A stretch of 64,000 nt of DNA from Halomonas sp. SpR8 (lineage in GTDB: Bacteria > Pseudomonadota > Gammaproteobacteria > Pseudomonadales > Halomonadaceae): the NCBI RefSeq assembly GCF_031010195.1, contig NZ_JAUAMC010000007.1, positions 223,052-287,051 on the forward strand. The letters run 5' to 3'. How positions within the stretch are numbered: position 1 is the first letter of the stretch; each line of letters begins with the position of its first letter. Shown in pieces: positions 16,919 through 24,517 of this stretch. A program made the translations under genes and the position numbers. Below the pieces are notes generated by a model that saw only the letters and a program-made list of their open reading frames with translations, had not been told where the DNA came from and did not search any database.

Positions 16919-17476
16919 ATGGAAAAAGAACTAACTGCATCCTTTCCCATACTAGGGATTGCTGCGTGGAGCGGCACTGGCAAAACGACGCTGCTTGAGA
17001 AACTGTTACCGCAGCTTGGCGAGCTTGGGTTGAAAGTGGCGGTGATCAAGCATGCTCACCACTCATTTGAAGTGGATCAGCCTGGCAAAGATAGTTATAA
17101 GCTACGCAGTGCTGGGGCAGCGCCGGTGCTGGTAGCCTCCCGTCAGCGGTTCGCGCTCATGCAGGAAACCCCCGGTCAGGATGAGCCTGATTTAGCCCAG
17201 TTGATTGCCATGATGACACCGCACCATCCTGATCTGGTGATTGTCGAAGGCTTTAAGGCGTCGCCGATACCCAAGCTGGTGCTTTACCGTAATGGCATTG
17301 GTGACGCAACTATCTTAACCGGACCGTGGGTAGAAGCCGTCGCGCTAAGTGCGTCTGCGCCCATTGAATTAGCCGACTCGGTGGTTCAGTTGAATCTCGA
17401 CGATAGCCAAGCGATTGCCGATTGGATAGCCATTTGGGTGAACGCGAAAAATAACATGCTTGGTTTAAGAAACTAG
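16919..17476 (+). CDS. mobB: Molybdopterin-guanine dinucleotide biosynthesis protein MobB
   Basis: MobB is a GTP-binding adaptor that assists MobA in attaching GMP to molybdopterin. The 185-aa protein carries Walker [14 protein letters not shown] near residue 18 and the [24 protein letters not shown] segment. [14 protein letters not shown] follows near residue 110, all family features. The ATG at 16919 follows an AGGAG motif by 11 nt; an upstream alternative at 16895 would add eight residues. It opens a molybdenum cofactor cluster with the fused moaC-moaD and moaE. No mobA is in the window. Confidence 0.92.
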   Translation: MEKELTASFPILGIAAWSGTGKTTLLEKLLPQLGELGLKVAVIKHAHHSFEVDQPGKDSYKLRSAGAAPVLVASRQRFALMQETPGQDEPDLAQLIAMMTPHHPDLVIVEGFKASPIPKLVLYRNGIGDATILTGPWVEAVALSASAPIELADSVVQLNLDDSQAIADWIAIWVNAKNNMLGLRN

Positions 17477-17478
17477 CT

Positions 17479-17514
17479 TTCAAGCTCTTTGTCTTCAAGC
17501 TCTATGCCTTCAAA
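17479..17514 (+). repeat. Short 15-bp-period tandem repeat before moaC-moaD
   Basis: TTCAAGCTCT occurs at 17479 and again at 17494, and a third partial unit (TTCAAA) begins at 17509, giving about 2.4 units with a 15-bp period. It fills most of the gap between mobB and the fused gene. Confidence 0.7.
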
Positions 17515-17532
17515 ACAGAAACGGTGACAAAC

Positions 17533-18330
17533 ATGCATCTAACCCACCTCAATACGCGTGGCGAAGCCAATATGGTGGATGTCGGCGATAAACAAGAAAC
17601 GCGTCGTGAAGCTGTCGCTTCGGGGCGTATTGTGATGCAGCCGGAAACTCTGAAATTACTAAGCGACGGTGAATTGCCCAAGGGCGATGTGCTGGCTACC
17701 GCGCGTATCGCCGGTATTCAGGCGGCCAAACGCACCCATGAACTGATTCCTCTTTGTCACTCATTGGCCCTTTCAAAAGTGTCGGTTGAGTTTGAGATCG
17801 ATTTTGCCGATACCTGCGTTCACGTAACGTCACTGTGTCGCTTGAACGGCCGTACCGGGGTTGAAATGGAGGCGTTAACGGCTGTCTCAGTGGCCTGTTT
17901 AACGCTTTACGATATGTGTAAAGCGGTCGACAAAAATATGCACATTGAGGCGATTCAGCTTGATAGCAAGCAGGGTGGCCAGCGCGGTGACTATCAGCGG
18001 ATTAGTACTCAGGCTCCCATTGTCACTGGTGACGGTATGGTCGGTGAAGTCAGTTTGGGCGATCGTTGCTCATCGTCCGGTGTGCGGGTTAAATTTTTGG
18101 CTGAACTTCGCGAACGAGTAGGTGAGAGTGAGGCGGTCGTCAGTCTTGATCAACTGACTAGCCGTGACATCAGCGGATTGAAAGCGGCGCTGGCCGAGCG
18201 CGATGAGCGATTCAAACAACTCACCGACCAACGTACGCTATGCGCCATCAACCAAGTGATGGCAAACGATGACGCACTGGTGACCAATGATGATGAAGTC
18301 GCGTTTTTTCCACCGGTCACAGGGGGCTAA
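17533..18330 (+). CDS. moaC: Fused MoaC-MoaD: cyclic pyranopterin monophosphate synthase + molybdopterin synthase small subunit
   Basis: This single 265-aa reading frame carries two enzymes of molybdopterin synthesis. Residues 1-158 are MoaC, with K50 ([14 protein letters not shown]), [25 protein letters not shown] and the catalytic YDMCKAV all intact. Residues about 159-183 form a linker. Residues 184-265 are MoaD, starting [14 protein letters not shown] and ending in [10 protein letters not shown], whose terminal Gly-Gly is adenylated and then carries the thiocarboxylate sulfur. There is no internal stop or frameshift. The ATG at 17533 is preceded by GGTGA; an in-frame GTG at 17524 is possible. 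moaE follows 14 nt downstream. Confidence 0.93.
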   Translation: MHLTHLNTRGEANMVDVGDKQETRREAVASGRIVMQPETLKLLSDGELPKGDVLATARIAGIQAAKRTHELIPLCHSLALSKVSVEFEIDFADTCVHVTSLCRLNGRTGVEMEALTAVSVACLTLYDMCKAVDKNMHIEAIQLDSKQGGQRGDYQRISTQAPIVTGDGMVGEVSLGDRCSSSGVRVKFLAELRERVGESEAVVSLDQLTSRDISGLKAALAERDERFKQLTDQRTLCAINQVMANDDALVTNDDEVAFFPPVTGG

Positions 18331-18344
18331 GTGGGGCTATGAAG

Positions 18345-18806
18345 ATGGATATCAAGGTGGCGATTCAAGCAGCGCCTTTCCCCATGCATGACGGCTATGA
18401 CGATGTTTTGACTGGCCGTAGTGATATTGGCGCGGTGGTGAGCTTTACCGGGCTGGTGCGTGATTTTAATGAAACGCCCGATGTTACTGGGTTGACGCTT
18501 GAACACTATCCTGGCATGACCGAGCGCACCTTAATGGAGATTGGTGAACAGGCTTGGCAGCGCTGGTCGCTACAGACGGTGCGCATTATTCATCGAGTAG
18601 GCTACTTGCAGCCGGGCGACCCTATTGTGCGAGTACTGGTGGCCAGCGCCCACCGTCGGGAAGCGTTTGAAGCCTGCGATTTTATTATGGATTATCTCAA
18701 AACCCAAGCGCCTTTCTGGAAGAAAGAGCACTCTGCACACGGTGAATATTGGGTCAAAGAGCGCCACTCCGATCAACAGGACGCGGCGCGCTGGGCTAGT
18801 GATTAG
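18345..18806 (+). CDS. moaE: Molybdopterin synthase catalytic subunit MoaE
   Basis: MoaE forms the heterotetramer with MoaD and inserts two sulfurs into cPMP to give molybdopterin. The 153 aa include GAVVSFTGLVRDFN, LEHYPGMTERTL, IIHRVGYLQPGDPIV and the active-site segment ASAHRREAFEACDFIMDYLK with FWKKE. Two ATGs are close (18339 and 18345); GGGG 8-9 nt before 18345 fits better. Its partner domain MoaD is fused to MoaC just upstream. It ends 5 nt before the convergent RNase J stop, with no terminator between. Confidence 0.94.
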   Translation: MDIKVAIQAAPFPMHDGYDDVLTGRSDIGAVVSFTGLVRDFNETPDVTGLTLEHYPGMTERTLMEIGEQAWQRWSLQTVRIIHRVGYLQPGDPIVRVLVASAHRREAFEACDFIMDYLKTQAPFWKKEHSAHGEYWVKERHSDQQDAARWASD

Positions 18807-18811
18807 CTGGT

Positions 18812-20506
18812 TTAGCGATTAGTTATGCTATCTAGGTCGGCGAATTCCGGCATCTCGGCGGCCATAATTTGTAGATGTACGTCGGGCAGATGTTGCATAT
18901 GATCCGCTAGCCAGCGCACTAGGCGCGGCTGTAGTGCTTGGCGTAAGTCAGCGAGGGTGTCAGCGACTATTTCGTCAAGTTGATCATCCAGCCAATCGCT
19001 AAAGCTATCTTCATCCAGCGGGCGGGCGCCCGACGTATCGAGCATTAGGCGGCCAATTCGCGTCCAGCCCGTATCGCTGGCGGTAACCGGTAACGCTAAG
19101 TAGAGGCTGCCCCGGCGTGCCGCTTTCGTATCGCTCACCTCTAAGCCAGGGTGGGGGATCACGCTATTCTGGCTGACAATGCAAGGAGGCTGTGGATAGC
19201 GTGCTTCGCAGCGTAATCCGTGGCTATCAAAGCAGAGTAGATCACCATTGATTGGCGCTAACGGTGCGCTAATGCCTAACTGTTGAGCAATGGCCTGATG
19301 AGACTGCTGGTGCCGCGCTTCGCCATGCACAGGCATCAAGTGTTTTGGTTGAACCCATTGATAGAGCTTAATTAACTCTTCTTGAGCAGGGTGCCCGGTG
19401 GCATGGAGTTCAGGGTGGGTAAACTCATCGTATATACGGACCCCTAGATGGGCTAAGCGTTTTTTGAGTTGCTCAATAGGGCGTTCATTGCCGGGAATGG
19501 CTTTAGCCGAAAATATAACGTTATCGCCTGGCTGTAGATCGACAAACGGGTGACGCCCCTGCGCAAGGCGCTGAAGCGCTGCGCGCGGCTCTCCCTGACT
19601 GCCGGTGGCGATAATCACTACTTCATCCGGGGGTAAGTACCCTAGATCATGGTTGGGCACCAGTGGTGGTAAGTCGTCCATATAGCCCAACCCGCGTGCC
19701 ACGCTGACCATGCGCTCCATTGAGCGGCCCATTAAGCTAATGCGCCGTCCACACCGCTGCGCTGCGCGGCCAATAGCGAGTACCCGGGCAAGATTACTAG
19801 CGAAGCACGAGACCACCACACGGCCCTGACACTCACTGAGGGTTTTTGATAACGCCCGGGCAACATCCCCTTCGCTGCCAGAATGGCCAGGCATAGGGGC
19901 GTTGGTCGAGTCACCGACCACTAAATCGATGGGCGCAAGCGCTCTAAATTGCGCGGCGTTTATCGGTGTTCCAATAAGCGGCTCCGGGTCAAGCTTCCAG
20001 TCCCCGGTATGTAGAACCCGGTAACCACCCGCGAGCATCATTAGCGCACAGCTTTCCGGTATTGAGTGTGTCAGCAGTAAATAGCGCAGCGTAAAGGGCC
20101 CGCTTTCTAGCGCCTCGTTGGGTTCAATAACCTGAATGGCGGCGCTGCTGAGTTGGTGCTCGGCAAACTTCAACCTTAATAGCCCTGCTGCGAGCGGGGT
20201 GGCATAGATCGGGCAGTTCCACATGGGCCAGAGCCAGGCAACTGCACCGATATGATCTTCATGGCCGTGGGTAATAAATAGTGCTTTAGGCGTGATGCCT
20301 AATGCTTTTGGCGTATCAAGGTTGGGCACTTGAAGCGGAGAGTTAGGTAGATCCTGGCGGATCATCATGCCGCAGTCGACGGCGATCCAGTGATCGTCAT
20401 AGCCATAAAGCGTTAGATTCATTCCAATCTCACCGCTTCCTCCCAGCGGCAGGATGCGCAGCGGGGGACGACGACGGGGACGAATTTGAACGCGTGGTGA
20501 ATGCAT
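18812..20506 (-). CDS. rnj: Ribonuclease J (metallo-beta-lactamase/beta-CASP)
   Basis: RNase J combines 5'-to-3' exonuclease and endonuclease activity. The 564 aa show the metallo-beta-lactamase core (LPLGGSGEIGMNLTLY, the zinc motif HGHEDHIG, HTGDWKLDPEPL, VVGDSTNA), then the beta-CASP region (GRVVVSCFASNLARV, ATGSQGEPRAAL). GHPAQEELIKLYQWVQPK and MPVHGEARH are diagnostic of RNase J rather than of DNA or CPSF-type members. Length is normal (about 555). RNase J is not typical of Gammaproteobacteria. It is monocistronic and convergent with moaE. Confidence 0.88.
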   Translation of the reverse strand: MHSPRVQIRPRRRPPLRILPLGGSGEIGMNLTLYGYDDHWIAVDCGMMIRQDLPNSPLQVPNLDTPKALGITPKALFITHGHEDHIGAVAWLWPMWNCPIYATPLAAGLLRLKFAEHQLSSAAIQVIEPNEALESGPFTLRYLLLTHSIPESCALMMLAGGYRVLHTGDWKLDPEPLIGTPINAAQFRALAPIDLVVGDSTNAPMPGHSGSEGDVARALSKTLSECQGRVVVSCFASNLARVLAIGRAAQRCGRRISLMGRSMERMVSVARGLGYMDDLPPLVPNHDLGYLPPDEVVIIATGSQGEPRAALQRLAQGRHPFVDLQPGDNVIFSAKAIPGNERPIEQLKKRLAHLGVRIYDEFTHPELHATGHPAQEELIKLYQWVQPKHLMPVHGEARHQQSHQAIAQQLGISAPLAPINGDLLCFDSHGLRCEARYPQPPCIVSQNSVIPHPGLEVSDTKAARRGSLYLALPVTASDTGWTRIGRLMLDTSGARPLDEDSFSDWLDDQLDEIVADTLADLRQALQPRLVRWLADHMQHLPDVHLQIMAAEMPEFADLDSITNR

Positions 20507-20608
20507 CAGTAATGAAAAGCCTAAAAAGTAATGCTTTAACTATACGGGAAGGCAGGGGCGGCTAACAATCACCCTTGGCCTTCCGATACACTATGTAGCT
20601 TAGTCACC

Positions 20609-20635
20609 ATGCAACTCAGGCACGATGCAACTCAG
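20609..20635 (+). repeat. 11-bp direct repeat, 16-bp period, upstream of purU
   Basis: ATGCAACTCAG occurs at 20609-20619 and 20625-20635. It lies in the 216-nt region between the divergent rnj and purU genes. It could be a duplicated operator or a chance tandem duplication. Confidence 0.6.
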
Positions 20636-20722
20636 CTAACGTCTCAAGCCGCTGGTTCAGCGTACGCTTTGTTATGTTGGTTTTTTTATTAGTCAGGTCG
20701 AAATAGGTCAAAAGAAGCTCTT

Positions 20723-21577
20723 ATGTCTCATTATTATCGTTTAGTGGTTTCCTGTCCTGATCGGGTCGGTATTGTCGCTCGCGTCTCAAGTTTTATTGCC
20801 CAGCAGGGCGGCTCCATCACTGAAGCAAGCCAACACTCCGATCTGGAAACCGGCTGCTTTTTTATGCGTTATGAAATTCTGGCGGATTCGGTAGGCATGT
20901 CGGTGGAGGCTCTGCGGGCAGCCTTTGAGCCGGTAGCGAGTGAATTCAATATGCAGTGGGCATTGGTCGATACTCAGAAGCGTCGGCGTGTCGTGTTAAT
21001 GGTGTCGCGAGAGTCACACTGTTTGGTAGATCTACTTTATCGTTGGCAGGCGGGCGAGTTGGAGTGCGATATTGTCGGGGTAATATCCAACCATGACGAT
21101 ATGCGTTCGCTGACCGAATGGTACGGTATTCCTTACCACTATGTGTCGGTAGACCCTGACAATAAGGAGGCATCTTTTGCCAAGGTTCAGGCAGAGATCG
21201 ACAGCGCTCGCGCTGACTGCGTGGTACTAGCACGCTATATGCAAATCCTGCCACCCGAGCTGTGCGCGCGCTATACGGGCCGCGTGATCAACATTCACCA
21301 TAGTTTCCTGCCCTCTTTTGCGGGCGCGAAACCTTACCATCAGGCTTACCAGCGGGGCGTTAAGCTGATTGGCGCGACCTGTCATTACGTGACTGAGGAA
21401 CTCGATGCAGGCCCCATTATCGAACAGGATATCCATCGTGTTAGCCACTGCCATACGCCTACAGATTTAGTTCGATTTGGGCGCGACGTAGAGAAATCAG
21501 TGCTTGCTCGCGGTCTCCGCTGGCATTTAGAGGATCGTGTGCTGGTGCACGGTAATAAAACGGTAGTTTTTAGCTAA
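20723..21577 (+). CDS. purU: Formyltetrahydrofolate deformylase PurU
   Basis: PurU hydrolyses 10-formyl-THF to THF and formate, balancing the one-carbon pool. The 284 aa consist of an N-terminal ACT domain (about 5-80; VSCPDRVGIVARVSSFIAQQ) and a formyltransferase-like domain (about 90-284). The catalytic segment INIHHSFLPSFAGAKPYHQA and VTEELDAGPIIEQD supply the His and Asp of the active site. The ACT domain of E. coli PurU senses methionine and glycine. It is followed 24 nt later by a membrane protein gene on the same strand. Confidence 0.95.
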   Translation: MSHYYRLVVSCPDRVGIVARVSSFIAQQGGSITEASQHSDLETGCFFMRYEILADSVGMSVEALRAAFEPVASEFNMQWALVDTQKRRRVVLMVSRESHCLVDLLYRWQAGELECDIVGVISNHDDMRSLTEWYGIPYHYVSVDPDNKEASFAKVQAEIDSARADCVVLARYMQILPPELCARYTGRVINIHHSFLPSFAGAKPYHQAYQRGVKLIGATCHYVTEELDAGPIIEQDIHRVSHCHTPTDLVRFGRDVEKSVLARGLRWHLEDRVLVHGNKTVVFS

Positions 21578-21601
21578 CGCTCGATAACCAGCGAGGCCGT
21601 C

Positions 21602-22273
21602 ATGTCTTTTGCACAAAGCGTATTAGCGCCCTGGGCGCTGATACTCACCTGGCTACTCTCTTTGGGGGTTGTTGGCTGGGCGCTTTCGAGGCGGCCATGG
21701 CAGGCATTAATAATGGATCCTGCGCTTCAGCACCGCTGGTTAGGTGCTACGCTAGCGGTAGTGCTGATGTGGCAACTGCGCGCTCAGGCGGTTGACTGGC
21801 TGACCCTGCACCTTGTTTTCACCGTATTAATGACACTGGTCTTTAAAGTGCCGTTGGCGTTGATCAGTAACGTGCTGATTAACGTATCGATGGTGGTCAT
21901 CGGACGTAATGAATGGCTGATGCTGGGTGCGAATGTGCTGGTGACTGGGATTGTGCCTGCGGCGATTATTGGCGCGGTATGGCGGCTGGTCGATCGCCGC
22001 CTACCGGATAATTTGATGGTGTTTCTATTTGCCTGCGGCTTTTTTGGCGCAGCTTTGGCCACGCTGGGAACGGGGCTTGCAGCCGTATTGCTGATCATCG
22101 TCGCGGGGGCTGACCCTGAAGCAGTTTATCTGGCCAAAGAGTATGCGCGCTTCTTACCGCTGCTAATGCCTTCCGAGGCGTTTATCACCGGTATGCTGCT
22201 GAGCATTCTGTTGGTCTACCATCCGAATTGGGTGGCCACTTTTAATGACCACCGCTATATCGACCTGCAGTAG
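21602..22273 (+). CDS. Energy-coupling factor (CbiM-like) ABC transporter permease family protein
   Basis: This 223-aa polytopic membrane protein has about six to seven hydrophobic helices. The C-terminal PSEAFITGMLLSILLVYHPNWVATF resembles the end of CbiM/ECF-type permease subunits. The usual N-terminal CbiM metal-binding Met-His start is absent here; the protein opens MSFAQSVLAP. No ATPase or S-component gene lies nearby. It may act alone or with distant partners, so the substrate is unknown. GAGG precedes the ATG. It is convergent with lexA, 9 nt between the stops. Confidence 0.6.
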   Translation: MSFAQSVLAPWALILTWLLSLGVVGWALSRRPWQALIMDPALQHRWLGATLAVVLMWQLRAQAVDWLTLHLVFTVLMTLVFKVPLALISNVLINVSMVVIGRNEWLMLGANVLVTGIVPAAIIGAVWRLVDRRLPDNLMVFLFACGFFGAALATLGTGLAAVLLIIVAGADPEAVYLAKEYARFLPLLMPSEAFITGMLLSILLVYHPNWVATFNDHRYIDLQ

Positions 22274-22282
22274 TGTCAGTTA

Positions 22283-22960
22283 CTAGCCGAGCGCCTGACC
22301 GTTGCCGCCACGGATCACGCCAACGCCGACGCCTTCGATATCAAGCGATTGTGAGCGTAAATCGATTACGATTGGTGCAAATTCGGCATTCTCAGCAAAC
22401 AGTGTTACTTGGTGCCCTTGGCGTTTGAAACGTTTTACCGTTACTTCATCCTCCAAGCGGGCAACCACAATCTGGCCATCGCGTACCCGGTCGGTGCGAT
22501 GTACAGCCAGTAAATCGCCCTCCAAAATGCCAATATCTTTCATCGAAAGACCCCGCACGCGCAGCAGATAATCGGCCTTCGGGGTGAAATACTCCGCGGG
22601 TAACGGGCAGTAACGGTCAATATGCTCAGCGGCTAAAATGGGGCTGCCAGCCGCCACTTCGCCAATCACCGGTAAGCCTGTCGGCAGTGTCTCAACATTG
22701 GTGGGCAAGGCTGTGACGGGGGAGTCCAGGGCCTCTTGCGGCTCTTGATTGGGCAGGCGGATACCGCGTGAGGTATTGCGAATGATGCGAATAACGCCTT
22801 TCCGCTCCAGTGCGCGCAGGTGCTCTTCAGCGGCATTTGGCGAGCGGAAACCAAGCGCTTTGGCAATCTCTGCGCGAGTAGGAGGGTAGCCGAATTCGCC
22901 CATTGTCTTAACGATAAAATCAAATACGTGCTGTTGGCGAGAGGTTAGGGGACGCGACAT
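22283..22960 (-). CDS. lexA: LexA SOS repressor
   Basis: LexA represses the SOS regulon and self-cleaves when activated by RecA filaments. The 225-aa protein has an N-terminal winged helix (residues 1-70; [23 protein letters not shown]). A Pro-rich linker some 25 residues longer than in E. coli follows, with the cleavage site A104-G105 (GEVAAGSPI). The catalytic dyad is S139 (GLSMKDIG) and K176 (DEVTVKRF). The ATG at 22960 is favoured because GGAG, 6 nt upstream, overlaps an earlier in-frame ATG at 22972. It is divergent from psrA; no sulA follows. Confidence 0.96.
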   Translation of the reverse strand: MSRPLTSRQQHVFDFIVKTMGEFGYPPTRAEIAKALGFRSPNAAEEHLRALERKGVIRIIRNTSRGIRLPNQEPQEALDSPVTALPTNVETLPTGLPVIGEVAAGSPILAAEHIDRYCPLPAEYFTPKADYLLRVRGLSMKDIGILEGDLLAVHRTDRVRDGQIVVARLEDEVTVKRFKRQGHQVTLFAENAEFAPIVIDLRSQSLDIEGVGVGVIRGGNGQALG

Positions 22961-23019
22961 ACCAAGCTCCATAAATAGTGAATAGACAGTAACGAATTAA
23001 ATGACGATTTAGTCTACAA

Positions 23020-23052
23020 GTGGTTAAGTATACAGTATGTTCCTCTGTCCAG
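23020..23052 (-). promoter_or_regulatory. Candidate LexA operators (two degenerate SOS boxes)
   Basis: On the minus strand, CTGTATACTTAACCAC (23035-23020) has a near-perfect left half (TACTGTATAC) and a weak right half. CTGGACAGAGGAACAT (23052-23037) is a second, weaker match spaced 17 bp start to start. E. coli lexA likewise has two adjacent boxes. They lie 60-90 nt upstream of the lexA start. Confidence 0.45.
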
Positions 23053-23190
23053 TATATGGCTTGTCAATAGCCATTTTTTGCGACCCGATAATTTTGCTAA
23101 TTGTTTAAAACTAAGCTTTTCCTTATACAAGGCACCGCCTTTAGTTGGTAAATCAAGCGTTGAGACTGCCTGGGTAATGGAATAGTATTT

Positions 23191-23214
23191 TACAATGTTT
23201 TAAACACCCGTTTC
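23191..23214 (+). promoter_or_regulatory. psrA -10 box and PsrA autoregulatory operator
   Basis: TACAAT (23191-23196) is a good -10 hexamer, although no clear -35 is seen. Immediately after it, TAAACACCCGTTTC (23201-23214) fits the PsrA site pattern AAAC-N2-4-GTTT. Its position over the transcription start implies autorepression, as known for Pseudomonas PsrA. Confidence 0.65.
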
Positions 23215-23227
23215 CCTGGAGAACAAA

Positions 23228-23920
23228 ATGGCACAATCTGATACGGTGACCCGTATACTCGATACCGCCGAAGTGCTGTTTGCAGAGCGTGGTTTTGCCG
23301 AAACGTCGCTGCGCAACATCACTAGCAAGGCGCGCGTCAATTTAGCCGCAGTGAATTACCATTTCGGCTCTAAAAAGGCGCTTATTCAAGCTGTTTTCTC
23401 CCGCTATCTGGATCCCTTTACTCAGCGCTTTCATACCGCGCTTGATGAACTTGAAACTCAGCACGCAGGGCGTGTTATCCCGCTTGAAACACTGCTTGAA
23501 AGCATGGCAAGCACGGTGCTTGCAGTGCCTGCCGAGCGCAACAGTTTAAAAGTGTTTATGCGCTTACTGGGCCTAGCTTATAGCCAAGCGCAAGGACATC
23601 TCAGGCGCCATATTCAACAAGAGTATGGCGATGTGTTTACCCGCTTTACTGAACTTGTCCGTCAGGCCACCCCTGACTTGCCTGACGCCGAACGCTTTTG
23701 GCGGCTACACTTTATGCTCGGTACGGTGATATTTACGCTCTCCGGCCTTGATGCGCTGCGTGATATTGCGGAAAAGGATTACCATGAGCATGTTACCGTG
23801 CGTGATTTGGTAAGGCGCTTGCGGCCAGTGGTCGTGGCGGCCATGAATGCACCGTTACCAATGGCCCTTGACGCTGGAAAGCTTGAAGAAGGAAAACATG
23901 CGAACGCCCACACTAGCTGA
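23228..23920 (+). CDS. psrA: TetR-family regulator PsrA
   Basis: This 230-aa TetR-family protein strongly resembles Pseudomonas PsrA, a fatty-acid-responsive regulator of rpoS and beta-oxidation genes. The N-terminal helix-turn-helix (residues 10-55; FAETSLRNITSKARVNLAA, then NYHFGSKKALIQAVFSRYL) is nearly identical to PsrA as I remember it. The ligand domain keeps MRLLGLAYSQAQGHLRR and WRLHFMLGTVIF. GGAG lies 6 nt upstream of the ATG. Adjacency to lexA and nagZ is also as in Pseudomonas. Its 3' end overlaps the next gene by 23 nt. Confidence 0.9.
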   Translation: MAQSDTVTRILDTAEVLFAERGFAETSLRNITSKARVNLAAVNYHFGSKKALIQAVFSRYLDPFTQRFHTALDELETQHAGRVIPLETLLESMASTVLAVPAERNSLKVFMRLLGLAYSQAQGHLRRHIQQEYGDVFTRFTELVRQATPDLPDAERFWRLHFMLGTVIFTLSGLDALRDIAEKDYHEHVTVRDLVRRLRPVVVAAMNAPLPMALDAGKLEEGKHANAHTS

Positions 23921-24434
23921 ACTACCCCCTATCGAAGATATCTGGTTGGAAATTGACACCACCCAGCAACGTTTGCGCTGTTGGCGAGGGCCGAAAGTGC
24001 TGCACGAGTGTTCGATATCGTCAGGTGCAGCGGGTATTGGAGAGCGTGAGGGCAGCGGTAAAACGCCTCATGGGTGGCACTATATACGCGCGGCGATTGG
24101 TGGTGATAGGCCGGAAAACGCGGTGTTTCGTGGCCGTCGCTGGACAGGGGAGGTGTATTCGAATGCACTTGCCGAGACGCATCCTGAGCGTGACTGGATT
24201 TTGACTCGTATCCTATGGCTGTGTGGTTTGGAAAAAGGCGTCAACCGCGGGGGGCAGGTTGACTCCCAACGGCGCTATATTTACCTGCATGGTACACCTG
24301 CCGATCAGCCCATGGGGATGGCCGCTTCCCACGGTTGTATTCGTTTACGTAACCACGATTTGCTGTATATCTTTTCATTAGCGCTGCCGGGTACCGCCGT
24401 TTGGCTACACGGTGGTCGGCAATCGTTTGACTGA
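23898..24434 (+). CDS. L,D-transpeptidase (YkuD) family protein
   Basis: This 178-aa protein is made almost entirely of one YkuD domain. The active-site motif is HGTPADQPMGMAASHGCIRLRN, with catalytic Cys in SHGC near residue 152. Enzymes of the family cross-link peptidoglycan or attach lipoproteins through a Cys acyl intermediate. No signal peptide is visible, unusual for a periplasmic enzyme; the N-terminus begins MRTPTLAELPPIEDIW. A GAAGGA site places the start inside psrA (23-nt overlap), suggesting coupled translation. It sits between psrA and the cell-wall-recycling gene nagZ. Confidence 0.87.
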   Translation: MRTPTLAELPPIEDIWLEIDTTQQRLRCWRGPKVLHECSISSGAAGIGEREGSGKTPHGWHYIRAAIGGDRPENAVFRGRRWTGEVYSNALAETHPERDWILTRILWLCGLEKGVNRGGQVDSQRRYIYLHGTPADQPMGMAASHGCIRLRNHDLLYIFSLALPGTAVWLHGGRQSFD

Positions 24435-24517
24435 TTTTTGCAGCGTTGTTTCGACTTAAATGTGGACACTGTTAGCTGATCGTCTAGAATCATCCCCCTT
24501 TTAATGGACCCATCACC

